A stretch of 64,000 nucleotides of DNA from Circinella umbellata (taxonomy: Eukaryota; Mucoromycota; Mucoromycetes; Mucorales; Lichtheimiaceae): contig JAIWNF010000006.1 in NCBI GenBank assembly GCA_025093555.1, positions 744,001 through 808,000 of the forward strand, written 5' to 3'. The notes under the pieces were generated by a model. It made no database searches. It saw only the letters and a list, made by a program, of their open reading frames with translations, and had not been told where the DNA came from. The position numbers and the translations under genes were made by a program. Within the stretch, counting starts at the first letter, position 1. Each line of letters starts with the position of its first letter. This document shows positions 1 to 10,410 of the stretch, one piece after another.

Positions 1-2
1 TA

Positions 3-1235
3 TGTACATCAGTGATGTATTGTGAAGTTTTACAGTCCCATCCAATTGCCTTTGGAGCAGTATTAGATGGTATCACAGCAAAGCATTTTGACTTTTACTA
101 TCAAGCTTTGTTCAATGCATATGAAATAGTATTTCCGCAAGACCCTGATGAAGAAAACGGTAAGAATATCCTTGGGTTTCTTCAAGACTTTTCACAGGCG
201 CAACACAAAGGGTTTATAAGTGCTTATAAACGGCAGACAAAAAATAGCAAAAAAGAAGGGCTCAAATATTTGAAAGGATGTACTGTTCACTATGAGCGGA
301 ATGCACGAAAACTGGCCGAGACATATGCGAATGATATGCATGATGGAAGTAGGAAACAAATGAAGAAAATGCGCAAACTGCTGTTTGGATTACGTATGGT
401 TGAGACTGAAGCTCAGTATAACAAAATATGGGAAAAAGTTCTTGAAATGTACCCAAAATCTAAGCGCTTTGTTAGGTGGTGGAACAGTGAATCAGTGCGC
501 GGTTCTATATTTCCTGCTGTTTCAACTATGAATAGTCGACTCCTTCGTCACTATTGTTTTACTACAAATGCCGTCGAGAGTTTTCATAACAAGTTATATC
601 ATCTTATAAAGAAAAACCAACCGCTAAATAACAACTTACGATCTGTACTCCAATATACAGAACATGGGGAAAAGGCTTTGAGCCACTTTATCAAAGGGGC
701 CCGTTTATATTATGGTAATAACAATGAGGAATCCAGAAAACGGAAGGCTAGTAATGCTAGAACTAGAAGAAATCGGCGCAAATCTGCAAAGTATGTTAAC
801 GATGGTCGCGCTCCCGATTATATCCAAGCTCTAGTGAAAGTATTTAAAAATCACGAATGGGACCCACTAGAATCTAGCAGTGATAATAGCAGTGAGGATG
901 ATATCAATAATGTCCAAGGTAATATTAGTGACGAAATAACTGATGACGAACTTGAATTACATGATATACATGTCAGTACGAATGAAGTATGGAGTCTTGA
1001 TGATTATCCTGACGGTTTTGACTCGACGAGCAGTGATGACGATGATCATGAACAAAAAATGTCAGATAAAGAGAATACCAGTAGATCATCTATTAGTTCT
1101 GAAGATAGTAGTAATAGTGAAAATGAAAATGAGGACGAAAATAACGTGAGCAGTGAAGAAGAAGAAGAAGAAGAAGAAGAAAAAGAAAATAAAAAAAAGA
1201 GGCTCGAAGTAAAAACTATGACCACTATTTGCTAA
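3..1235 (+). CDS. MULE-type DDE transposase, C-terminal part (cut by window edge)
   Basis: The frame is open from the left edge to the stop at 1233, so the N-terminus and the first catalytic Asp lie outside. What remains matches the C-terminal half of Mutator-like (MULE) transposases. The second catalytic Asp sits in DFSQAQHKGF (codon 186-188). The Cys/His pair follows in GCTVHYERN (codons 279 and 288). The third acidic residue is in TTNAVESFHNK (Glu codon 576-578). After about residue 240 the protein becomes basic (RKRKASNARTRRNRRK), then a long Ser/Asp/Glu-rich acidic tail ends in a run of nine Glu. MULE transposases cut and paste DNA in the nucleus. The catalytic residues seen here are intact and there is no internal stop, so the copy could be young. 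The tail continues in another frame into a protease-like ORF (next entries). Confidence 0.8.
   Translation, partial: CTSVMYCEVLQSHPIAFGAVLDGITAKHFDFYYQALFNAYEIVFPQDPDEENGKNILGFLQDFSQAQHKGFISAYKRQTKNSKKEGLKYLKGCTVHYERNARKLAETYANDMHDGSRKQMKKMRKLLFGLRMVETEAQYNKIWEKVLEMYPKSKRFVRWWNSESVRGSIFPAVSTMNSRLLRHYCFTTNAVESFHNKLYHLIKKNQPLNNNLRSVLQYTEHGEKALSHFIKGARLYYGNNNEESRKRKASNARTRRNRRKSAKYVNDGRAPDYIQALVKVFKNHEWDPLESSSDNSSEDDINNVQGNISDEITDDELELHDIHVSTNEVWSLDDYPDGFDSTSSDDDDHEQKMSDKENTSRSSISSEDSSNSENENEDENNVSSEEEEEEEEEKENKKKRLEVKTMTTIC
1193..1199 (+). promoter_or_regulatory. Candidate -1 ribosomal frameshift heptamer A AAA AAG
   Basis: In the transposase frame the codons here are AAA (1194-1196) and AAG (1197-1199), preceded by A1193. 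That is the canonical slippery order A_AAA_AAG. A -1 slip moves ribosomes into the protease-like frame, which is open only from 1193. The two frames overlap for just 1193-1235, and this A8 run is the only slippery site in the overlap. No downstream pseudoknot was modelled. Confidence 0.45.
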
Positions 1236-2119
1236 GACTATGTCCTTGGGATAGTAACTCATGTTACATCGATGCACCAATGGAGCTGTTATTACAATCG
1301 ATTTTGCCTGAGATGCTACCAGATAATGACAATATTACGTTCGAAAGTACTAATAGATTTGACGAAGAATTATTACAAGCATATTTAGCATATAAAAATA
1401 ATAACTATGATGATCGTGTACGTGGTCTCAGGCTACTACGAGAATTTGTATGGAGCTCAACCAGATTTGATCGATCATTTCATGATGCGGCCGAATTTTT
1501 CCAGTTTTATGTTGAAAACATGTCCGATAGGTTACAGGCAGCTTTTGGCGCAAGAGTTAGATGCAGAACCACTTGTACAAGTAATGCATTTCATATTCAG
1601 GAACACCATGAAAGAAATAACACTCAAATTATGATTCATGTGAAGCCTGCAGATCTTAACCGACGCTTTCAAGGTTATGATGAACAAGAAAAAACAAAAG
1701 AACTATCCAAGTGTATTCTTGATAAACTGAAATCGATAAAGCTTAAAAAATGTTCAGCATGTAACTCGCTTGCTACAAGAGAAAATGAAATAATATCTTG
1801 GCCAAAATATATGTTTATTCGAGATGAATCTGCACCAACAGGAGCAAAAGAAATGTTGACATTCCCAACATCACTTGAATTATCTGATGATAAAACTTAT
1901 TATATTCAAGGAAGAGTAAATTCACTCGCGCGCACTGGCCATCATTTTACTTCGGTAGGAATAATTCCAAATAACGGAAGTCTATTCCTTGCTGAAATTG
2001 ATAATTTATCTGGTGCAATGAACATTATCAAAAGCGAAGATAGGTTACAAGCTGAGATGATGTTAGTACAAAACAATCTATATCCAGTGTTTCTTTGTTA
2101 TCGTCTCGGTTTAAAATAG
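1193..2119 (+). CDS. Ubiquitin-specific-protease-like cysteine peptidase ORF of the transposon
   Basis: This frame opens after a TAA at 1190-1192 and runs about 308 codons. The N-terminal box CPWDSNSCYIDAPMELL resembles the Cys box of C19/USP-like deubiquitinases, with the likely nucleophile at codon 1262-1264. The C-terminal box RTGHHFTSVGII carries the likely catalytic His (codons 1940-1945), followed by AEIDNL with a candidate Asp/Asn (2000-2005). In between are CRTTC and CSAC pairs, like the zinc ribbon inside USP folds. The first in-frame ATG (1280) lies downstream of the catalytic Cys, so this ORF cannot make an active enzyme from its own start. Expression would need fusion to the upstream transposase by -1 frameshifting or RNA editing, unless the frame break is a mutation or a sequencing slip. 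Role is inferred: trimming ubiquitin or SUMO from transposase or host factors. Confidence 0.65.
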   Translation, partial: KKEARSKNYDHYLLRLCPWDSNSCYIDAPMELLLQSILPEMLPDNDNITFESTNRFDEELLQAYLAYKNNNYDDRVRGLRLLREFVWSSTRFDRSFHDAAEFFQFYVENMSDRLQAAFGARVRCRTTCTSNAFHIQEHHERNNTQIMIHVKPADLNRRFQGYDEQEKTKELSKCILDKLKSIKLKKCSACNSLATRENEIISWPKYMFIRDESAPTGAKEMLTFPTSLELSDDKTYYIQGRVNSLARTGHHFTSVGIIPNNGSLFLAEIDNLSGAMNIIKSEDRLQAEMMLVQNNLYPVFLCYRLGLK

Positions 2120-2407
2120 TCTTTTTAAATAGTACATAATTATATATCTTACATTGTTGTTCCCAATTTGTCCTTTTTTATACATAAAACATAAATAAAT
2201 TAATCTTTTTTTGATACATCATAATTAATAAGTAATTAGAACCAAAGTCATTTTTTTATTACCTTAAATACATATATTAAGCAGTATACAGCACAATAAA
2301 TACTGACATTATTACTAAATTGAATAATGATCGAGTTATTATGTTGCTATATGATGAAAAAGAATCTCAATATATAAAAAGTTGCATAAAACAAAAGTAG
2401 CGCCAGT

Positions 2408-2513
2408 AAAAAAAAATTAAAGGTTTTAGGCAAAACCTTTCTCTCTATCGGATTCGATCGTTTAACCACTCAACAAGGCAATGAAATTAGGGAAACGCTT
2501 ACCCATTAAACCA
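2408..2513 (-). ncRNA. tRNA-like Pol III unit / possible tRNA-derived SINE
   Basis: On the minus strand a box A-like TGGTTTAATGGGTAAG (2513-2498) is followed about 40 nt later by a box B-like GATCGAATCC (2459-2450). Then comes a perfect 9-bp hairpin AAAGGTTTT/AAAACCTTT (2440-2419) and a T9 run (2416-2408), a good Pol III terminator. The acceptor, anticodon and T stems do not fold well, so it is not a normal tRNA gene. A tRNA-derived SINE or tRNA pseudogene is more likely. Confidence 0.3.
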
Positions 2514-2712
2514 TTTGAACGTTTGGTTTTAATTAATTATATCGGATCATTGATACCGGACTTTTGTTCTCTGTTTCTCCTGCTATATAATAATATCTCC
2601 TCTTTAAATGTAATCTAAAAAATAAGGAAAGTCAAAAACTATTTACCTAAAAGAATACTTTGTCTACATATAATAGAAAAGTTCATAGTAGATGTATTCA
2701 ATTATATCTATA

Positions 2713-2714
<2 letters not shown>

Positions 2715-2746
<32 letters not shown>
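2715..2746. repeat. (TG)16 microsatellite
   Basis: Uninterrupted TG dinucleotide run. Confidence 0.95.
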
Positions 2747-2747
<1 letters not shown>

Positions 2748-3086
2748 TTTCCAGAAGCTAATTAATTTGATAATAATAAGAGCCTTAAAGCTGATGAGCA
2801 TATCACAATAATATAAAAAAAGAAAGGGTTACTTCTAAAGATTTCAGTGGTTATGTGTAGCTTTCTTTTTTAGTATACAGGGGATAATATTTTTTTAAAG
2901 AAAAAAGTAACTTATATGTAATATAATGTATTTGCTGAACTGATAAAGATCAAAATTTAAGAGATTAATATTAAATATTAAACTTTTGATTTATTAAATG
3001 TATATTATTCATAAATTTATGATTCCATAAATTCTAAAGAAATACTATAAAAAAACAAGTGTATATATAATTTTATAAGAATCATT

Positions 3087-3260
3087 ACTGCAAAGAACTA
3101 CTGCAAAGTACTGCAAACTACCGCAAACTACCGCAAGGAGTACCGCAAAGCACCTTTTATAGTTAGTAATACTCGATAAAATCCGGTCAATTGTGCGGAA
3201 AATCTCCGGTCTTGTCCGACTACTACTGCAAAAAAGTACTGCATTTGCAGTACTGCAAAT
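3087..3260. repeat. Cluster of TACTGCAAA / TACCGCAAA repeats
   Basis: At least eight copies of a TACYGCAA motif in about 175 bp, mostly direct. The cluster ends in a perfect 18-bp palindrome ATTTGCAGTACTGCAAAT (3243-3260). It could be the end of a non-autonomous element or an array of protein-binding sites. Confidence 0.7.
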
Positions 3261-4235
3261 TTAAAGGTACCCATTAATTACTCTTATCATAATAGTAAAA
3301 TTGGAATAATTTACAACAAGGGAGAGAGAGGGGTTTATTGTCGATTCATCGAGTAACGTAAACTGACAACATTAATAATTGTTTGGTAACAGGAACAAAC
3401 AGGATTTAATAAAACAAAAGCAACCCTTTTTTTATATTTGTTTCATTCAATTTTTGAAACTAAAAAGTAATTACCCACCCCCCGCAAGTTATTTACATAA
3501 ACGGATATAATTTTAAGAGTAATTAAAAATATATTATAAACTATCTTTTACAAGTTGTTGCATTAAATAAATGGTAATATTCTCTCTTCCCTTAAAACCC
3601 CCACAATTAAATAAAGCATGTTTACGACGTTACCCCATTGACAATCATTTCATACTATAAAAATGGTATTATAGTGATCTACATTGTAATGTCCCTTCCC
3701 ACCCCCACACACCTCCTCTCCACACCTTCTCCCATGTCTTTTTAATATCATGTGCAACGATGAAACAATCAGTTTAACAAATCGCCGCTTCGAAATCACA
3801 ACAAAATCAAATCAAAAGAGGTTTTTTTAATTTAATTTTTTTTTCTCTCTCTGAACAAAAATGGAAATTAAAAAAAAGAAGGCGGGGGGGGGGAGAGGGA
3901 GAAAGGAAAATGACTATACACAAAGAAGAAAAGAAAAAAGAAGAATATATTTCTATCTTAAGTTAATAAAGTTAAAAAAAAAAGGTGGGCGGGGTGTGGA
4001 GTATTTATGAATGTTATATATAATGTAGTTCATGGGGGGGATGTAAACATTTGATTTGGTATGTAAAAAAAGAAACGTAGTAGAATGTTATATTGGGTTT
4101 TTTTAAGAAGTTATCATTTGTTATGGAAGGGGTTTTTTTTTTGTTCAACAAAAAAAAGTATATGTTATTTTTTTTTTGTATATAAAAAAAAATTGGGGGG
4201 GGGAGTGAGGGAGGGTAATCATTTGTTTTGTTTTT

Positions 4236-5802
4236 TTAGGTAGTACACCAGATTTCCATTCTTTCTGGACTACTACTATTTGTTCGCATTCTACAAATCT
4301 GCCTTGCCATATTGAGATCATCATCATCGATCATAATCACCATTTCTTCATCTTCATCTTTATATTGTAACCGTAATGTCGAAGGGGCATTGAATTTCGT
4401 TTTTACTTTGTGTAATAATTCATCAAATGTCACGTGGGTTGGCATTAATAAAATTCGTGTATCTGAAAAATGGACTTTGATTTTAATTTTGTTGGTTGTA
4501 TCTTTGGATGTGGAAGAGGATGTTGATGATAAGGAAGGTTGAGGTGTAAAAGGCCGATCTAAACTACCATTACTTATTGTTGCTCCCATAGGTCCAACCC
4601 CTGTAGATGAAGATGTGTGCATTGATAAATTGTGAAGTGATCCATAGACTTCATCTAATTCTAAATCGAATTGACTGTTGGTTGTACCCGTAGGTGAAGA
4701 AGAACTATCAAAATCATCATAATTATGACTACTTTGACTACGTGGAATAGGTGGTACTGGAGGTGGTGAATAACGACTGGTTTTGTGACTACGCGTTGAA
4801 TTTCTTCCAGTAGATGAAGAGGATGAATATCGATCTTGTTCATGTGCTGATTCAAATCCACTATCAATGCGTCTACCATCTGAACGATAACGTGAACTAT
4901 AAGAGGATAAAGAAGATTGTGAATCACCCCAGTCATCCGTCACATTAGAATCTTTTCGTCTTCGAGAATGTGATTGTTGTTGTTGTTGTTGTTGTTGAGA
5001 TGGTATGGTTGGTACAGATGGATTGGTAGGTCGTCTGGAATATAATGATGAAGATGTAGTTGAAGTAGAACTTGATGGTAATGGAGAAGGTATAGATCTT
5101 TGTTGTTGTTGTTGTTGTAATAAAGGTTGTAAAGGGGGTGGAGTTACTTTTTGTTGAGGTTGTCTTCTTAAAAGTACAGAATTATTTCTTCCTAATCCAC
5201 CTCCATTATTAGGTACTCCAAGACCATTATTTCCAAATTTTGAATGTTGTTGTTGTTGATATTGTTGTTGTTGTAATCGTTGTAATTTATCAGCTGCAGC
5301 AAACATATCTACACCCCGTAATTGTCTTAAACGATTTTCGGGTGGACGATATAAAACACCGGGTGGAATAGAATACACTGAATACCCTTTACCACGATCA
5401 CGTACAGCTTGATCAATGACATCATGTTCTTCAGTCATTTTAGCTTTTTGTGCATGATATAAATCGGTAAGACCAGCATCAATTTTACCAAGATATAAAC
5501 TACATATACCACGGTTTAATAATACTTCACATGAATACAATCGAAAGGCCAGCCCCAATTGTTGATAATTAATGATTGGATTACCACGGAGTTTCTATAT
5601 ATATTATATATTAAACAAGGGTTGGTGTAAATGAAATATATCTATATATCTTGATATAAAAATAATCTGTACCTGAAGTGCATTATCAAAATCTTGTCTT
5701 GCTGCTTCCAATTGATTTAATACAAAATGGGATACACCCATTTGAAAATAAGCTACTGCAAAAAAAGGATCCAAACTAATAGCTGTATTATATGCAGCAA
5801 TC

Positions 5803-5846
<44 letters not shown>

Positions 5847-6396
5847 TTATATTAGTATTGCTTTTGGAATATCTTTTTTGGATCATGTAAAACTAGCGGT
5901 CTTTTTGGTAGTATATATGTATATGTGTTTTGTGGCACATATGAAACCCATATGAGGTTTTTATATCACATTTTTAACTGCCTTACTTACCGCACGTTCA
6001 TGATCTTCAAGTGTTGCGAGTATTAATCCAATATTAAAGTGCATTTTTGCATTATCCGCCATACTCTGTAATTTATTATTATTTATTATTATTATATTAT
6101 ATATAACGCGTTTTTTTTTCTAAAAAAGAAAAAAGAAAATACTTACATAAAACGCTCGAAGCGCAGTGTCATAATCTCTATTATCAAACGCCTCGCAAGC
6201 ATGTTGCCATTGCTCTAATTCAAGCTAGAAAAGAAAAGAAAAGAAAAAGTTTATTTAACTATTTTGATATTTTTAAAAAAGAAAAAAATTTAAATGAGAG
6301 ACAGTAGAAGAAAAAAAAAAGTTTGTTTTTGTTTTTTTAAGTTTATATATTATATATTATATATAAATGTATATATATTTTTACCTTGAGTGCCAT
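4236..6396 (-). CDS. noxR: NoxR / p67phox-like NADPH oxidase activator
   Basis: Five exons by eye: 6396-6385, 6224-6147, 6065-5991, 5801-5673, 5594-4236. All phases agree and give 550 aa. The first four exons and the start of the fifth encode tetratricopeptide repeats (for example MHFNIGLILATLEDHERA and AYFQMGVSHFVLNQLEAA), as in NCF2/p67phox, the Rac-GTP-binding part. An activation-like stretch follows (GVLYRPPENR), then a long Gln- and Ser-rich linker. A C-terminal PB1 domain (about residues 466-550) starts NKIKIKVHF and contains an acidic OPCA-type motif YKDEDEEMV...DDDDL. There is no SH3 domain, as in other fungal NoxR proteins. Known role of the family: Rac-dependent activation of NADPH oxidases at membranes, for hyphal growth and signalling. 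No other nox gene is nearby. Confidence 0.88.
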
Positions 6397-6949
6397 GGAG
6401 GGATGAGTTGAATATAAAAAAGTTATAAATTATACAAAACAAGGTTTGGGAATTCGGATCCAAAATAAAAAAATAAAATAAAATAAAAAACAAAGAGCAA
6501 CGAGAGGAAAAGAGGATAAATAATAAAGTATATAAAAAGGAGAGGTATGGGTTATTTTTTCCCTATATCGAAATGAAATATAACTAGAAAGAAGAAGAAG
6601 AAAGTAAAAAAGAAAGGGGGGGGGGTGTGGTTGTTTGTAGGAGAGAAAAAAAGGTACACTAAAATACCAGATAAAAAGCGTTTGTGTAACAATTAAGCTC
6701 TTGTGTGTGAATTGAAAAAAAAACCTATTGTTTCTCAGCCAATAAGATAAGTTTACATTTTTGTACAACAAATCAACTTACTTTTTCTCGATGAACGGTT
6801 GTTGTTTTGATTTTATATATTATATAATGTAACCGAGATGTTTTTTTTATAAGATGAATAAGATAGTTTTATTATATTATAAAAAAAACATACCGAAAAT
6901 AATATATATATATATAACTCGTGAATGTGAATGTGGGTAAAAAAAAAAA

Positions 6950-6987
<38 letters not shown>

Positions 6988-8689
6988 GCGGTACACCAAG
7001 TAAAAGGTTTATTATATAAAAAGATCTTCATCCTCCGAAATAGAAATAATTATAATACTTAAAAAGTACTACCTTACAAAAAAAGGTTTTTTGATCTAAC
7101 TATAAAACTTATTAAACAAGAGATAATTCTTCATTACTCCTTAAAATAACAGTATAATAAAAAGGAACCCTTTTTTATTTTTGTAATTGTTTACACTGTT
7201 AAATAAAAAAATTATTTTCATTGTTTCACTGGTTTTTTCTTTTTTTTCATATGTTTTAATTTACTAAATTATATAATACCATATTATTGTTGATTACGTG
7301 TTTTTTTTTCTATTATGTGGATTAAGTGTAAATAACAATAATAATAAATATACATGCATGCAATACCATGCATGTAGGCTAATAAGCTTCCTTAATGTAA
7401 ATAGTCAAGCACGGTAAAATATGTTAAAATTGACAGGGTTTTTTTTTATTTGTTGTTAGTCTCCGACAAAATCATCTATTACCTTTTTTAAACGAAAAAC
7501 GATAATTAGAGTTGTTTTTATATTTCGCTTGAACATATAAGCGAAAAACAAAAAAAGAAAGGGGGGGTGGAGGATGAATAAGGATTTATTAGTAGGGTTG
7601 ATAAAAATCATATATAGACATCAGTTATTTATTCAAACAAAAATGAACGAATGATAAATTGAAATAGTTAGATAAAGAACTATCTCTTTCTCTGCTCAGT
7701 TAGCAATTATGCTGACTTGTAAAAAACAAAAAGTTTTGGTACATCCTCGGTTTCAATGGTAAGTAAAAAAAAAACCCCACTCTTACTAGTTTACATGATA
7801 TATATATAATACGTTTCACAATTCAGTATAATAATAAATCAAATCAACATTATTCGACTTGACTTTATATGGTCTAGGCAAAAAAAAAAAAGTATATTCT
7901 ATATATCTAGAAAACAATAAGGTGAATTGAATGCGATAAAAAAGAATGGTATTTTCTTTTTCTACCCTCGTGGTTATACAATCATTGTAAATAAGGATCG
8001 ACACAATAGCCTTTCTCTTTTTTTTTTTTTTACTCGGATTAAAGATAGGTGTAAAAAAAAAAGTATTTTTGACAGGTTTTTTTTTTTTTTGGCAGTTATA
8101 AATAAATGCCACATGGTTTTTAAGATGTCGTACGAATTGAATATTTAAATTGTAGGAACAATGGTATCTAATTTTGGTAGGTAAAAACAAGTGATATAAT
8201 ACTTTTGGAAATAAAAATTAAATGGTTCGAGAATCATAAATCTTTTCTCATCCGCTCCAGTGTGATTGGCATTTGCAAAATGTGTCTTATTTTTATTTCA
8301 AAGTAGTCAATCGAATGATTATAACACATATTCATTATCCTTAATTATAAATGAAGAAAATCATTTCATATTATTAAACTTTCTCTCTCTATGATACGCA
8401 TACAAAAGATGAAATCTATTAATTCATTATGTTATAATAACGAACTCCATTGTGTAATCATAGTAGTATGATACCATTTTGTTGTGCTCAACCATCTGGT
8501 TAGGTATACGTAATGAATAATCTAAATATATCTTAATTGTTTTTTCTTTTACGTATACATCTAAAAATATAATATATACATTTTTTTTCTTTTTACTTGT
8601 GATTATTTACGTATTTTGCTTTGTCATGAATATTTTATTACTGTGTAGTATTTATACAAGCTATTATAAAAAGTCTAATTACAGAGGAT
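6397..8689. other. AT-rich intergenic region upstream of noxR
   Basis: About 2.3 kb without a supportable gene. Contains a (TG)n run at about 6955-6986, several A/T homopolymers and the palindrome-like ATACATGCATGCA (7352-7364). Frames of 60-124 codons here are rich in Phe, Lys and Ile and come from T/A tracts. Confidence 0.6.
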
Positions 8690-8845
8690 CCCTGTTAATT
8701 TCATATCCGTTAATTTTGACACCCCCAATAACTTCACAAAAAATGAAGAAAAGGTAAAACTAACATAAGAAAATTTCACATTCCCCTTAATTTCACTTTC
8801 ACAGCACTTGGCGGCATTGAATCCTTAACGGATATGTAAATTATG
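8690..8845. mobile_element. MITE-like element with TTAACGGATATG inverted ends
   Basis: Imperfect terminal inverted repeats ATTTCATATCCGTTAA (8698-8713) and TTAACGGATATGTAAAT (8826-8842) enclose about 110 bp. A diverged copy of the internal sequence lies at 28015-28125. A shorter relative with inverted ATTAATTTT/AAATTAACG ends lies at about 9405-9487. The size and structure suit a non-autonomous DNA transposon. Confidence 0.6.
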
Positions 8846-9404
8846 TGATAAATATAAGGATTGTAGTTAAATTAGTATACAGGATGGGTTACTTTTTTTA
8901 TTACCCCATTTGCATGTTTTTTATGAAAAGCTTATTCAATGTTTATTCTCTTCTTGTTTTTCTCGTTTCAAGTCTTTGCATATAGTACTAATATCAGGTG
9001 CCTCAAACAGCTTGAATTCATTTTTAGCCCATCATGCTAGCGATCGGTTTGTCATGGTTCGTGGGTTAAGTCTTTTTTTCTCGATCAGAATACTATACTG
9101 TTCAGCTGTCAAGCCAACGTTATATTCAGTTACTGTTATTTTGTTTTTGGTATATATAAAGCAAAAATATAGAAAGATGGAATAATATAAAAAATATATT
9201 ATCTCTGCACTATATATAGCTTTGTTTTCAAAAGAAAAAAAAAGTGTTATAGACGTGCTCAAATAAAAAAAAGAAATAGTTACAAAAATGCATCAAGAAC
9301 AATCGTATAAAAATAATTTATTATTTGATACGTATTTTGATACAATAAAAGATATACAGTAGTGAGCTGAAGTATTCAATATATGCACACTCTTGGAGAA
9401 AATT

Positions 9405-9487
9405 TTCATAGTATCCATTAATTTTCACACCTCTTTATTTTCACAAAAAAAAATGGAAAATGGCCCTATGAAATTAACGGGGATCTT
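9405..9487. mobile_element. Short relative of the 8690-8845 MITE
   Basis: GTATCCATTAATTTTCACAC at the left and AAATTAACGGGGATC at the right form imperfect inverted ends and match the 8690 element. It abuts the left arm of the inverted pseudogene pair. Confidence 0.45.
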
Positions 9488-10410
9488 CTGTAGTAACAGC
9501 TCGGCTACTACCCAAGCAACGAATGACGATATAAAAAAAAGTATAGGTCTATTTAAACGTAAACAATATTACGATAAATGCGCGCAGCGTGACATTCCCC
9601 CCATCTTTGAAATTGTTTTTGGAAACCAATGTTGATGCAGTCGCTCGAGTAACTGACTTGTGTCTTGACTTGAAGCGAGCATGGATCAAAGTTTTTATAA
9701 GAAGGCTGCCGAAGAGGCAAAAGTTCAATTTGGTGATGAAGAAGTAAGGTCGTTTCTTTTGCACCACAATTTTTATGTACTTGCTAATGTTTTTTTTATT
9801 TATTTAATTACGCGTTCTTTTTTTCTTCTCTTTCCCCACTCTTTTTTCATGTAAATAGAAGCTCGACTGGTCTAATATCAAGGCCAGAATTCAAGGGGCC
9901 AAAGAAAGGTTGAACAGCCAATCCAAGACCAGCACCAGTATACCAGCATCAACGGTAACAAGATCCGTTTAGAAGCTATAATGACTGGAGCTGCATTCGC
10001 TCAAGTTGAAAGTAATATGATGATGTTATAAAATCGGAAGCTGAAAAGTGGAGCTATCGTCGAAGCTGTCATGAAAGACATTGCAATGGAAACACCTTTC
10101 AAACAGTAAGTTCATTTCAGGCTAATTTTTTTTTTACATTTTGATACATGCTTGTCAATGCTTTATACCGATATTTTTGGTTGAAATGCAGTCCAATCTA
10201 CTTGATGTTGATTGATGCAGATGACTCTTTGTATGATGTGGGAAGTTCAGCCAAGAAGATCTAGAAGAAATTCGAGATATACAAGTGGTAGAGTTTGACG
10301 AACCGTTGCCCAAGGCACTTTACGACTACCTTCATTCTTTCGAAGGAATTATAAGTGCAAAACAACACTTTTGTATTACATTACGTAACGTTATGTATCC
10401 GAGGAATTAG
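9488..10410 (+). pseudogene. Decayed spliced gene of unknown family, plus-strand copy
   Basis: Coding-like pieces follow in order: SATTQATNDDIKKS (about 9500), AVARVTDLCLDLKRAW (about 9640-9690), AAEEAKVQFGDEE followed by a GTAAGG donor at about 9745, KLDWSNIKARIQGAKER (after the TAG acceptor near 9859), KIRLEAIMTGAAFAQVE (about 9960-10015), AIVEAVMKDIAME (about 10050-10090) and EDLEEIRDIQVVEFDEP (about 10258-10310). They sit in different frames separated by stops and 1-nt shifts, so the copy is dead. The family is not recognised. The first 280 bp are repeated in inverted orientation at 10840-11200. Confidence 0.55.

Larger units (their letters stand above)
2120..4235. other. Intergenic region after the transposon
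   Basis: About 2.1 kb with no protein-coding frame I trust. It holds a tRNA-like unit (2408-2513), a TG microsatellite (2715-2746), and a cluster of TACTGCAAA-type repeats (3087-3260). From 3480 to 4200 it is rich in homopolymer G, C and A runs. The right terminal inverted repeat of the transposon should lie here, but the left end is outside the window so it cannot be matched. Confidence 0.6.

Noticed and set aside
2450..2513. A functional tRNA gene
   Set aside because: Box A and B are present, but acceptor, anticodon and T stems do not pair, so it was downgraded to a tRNA-like unit.
6813..7031. His/Thr-rich 72-codon frame on the minus strand
   Set aside because: Its distinctive part is a translated (TG)n/(CA)n run.
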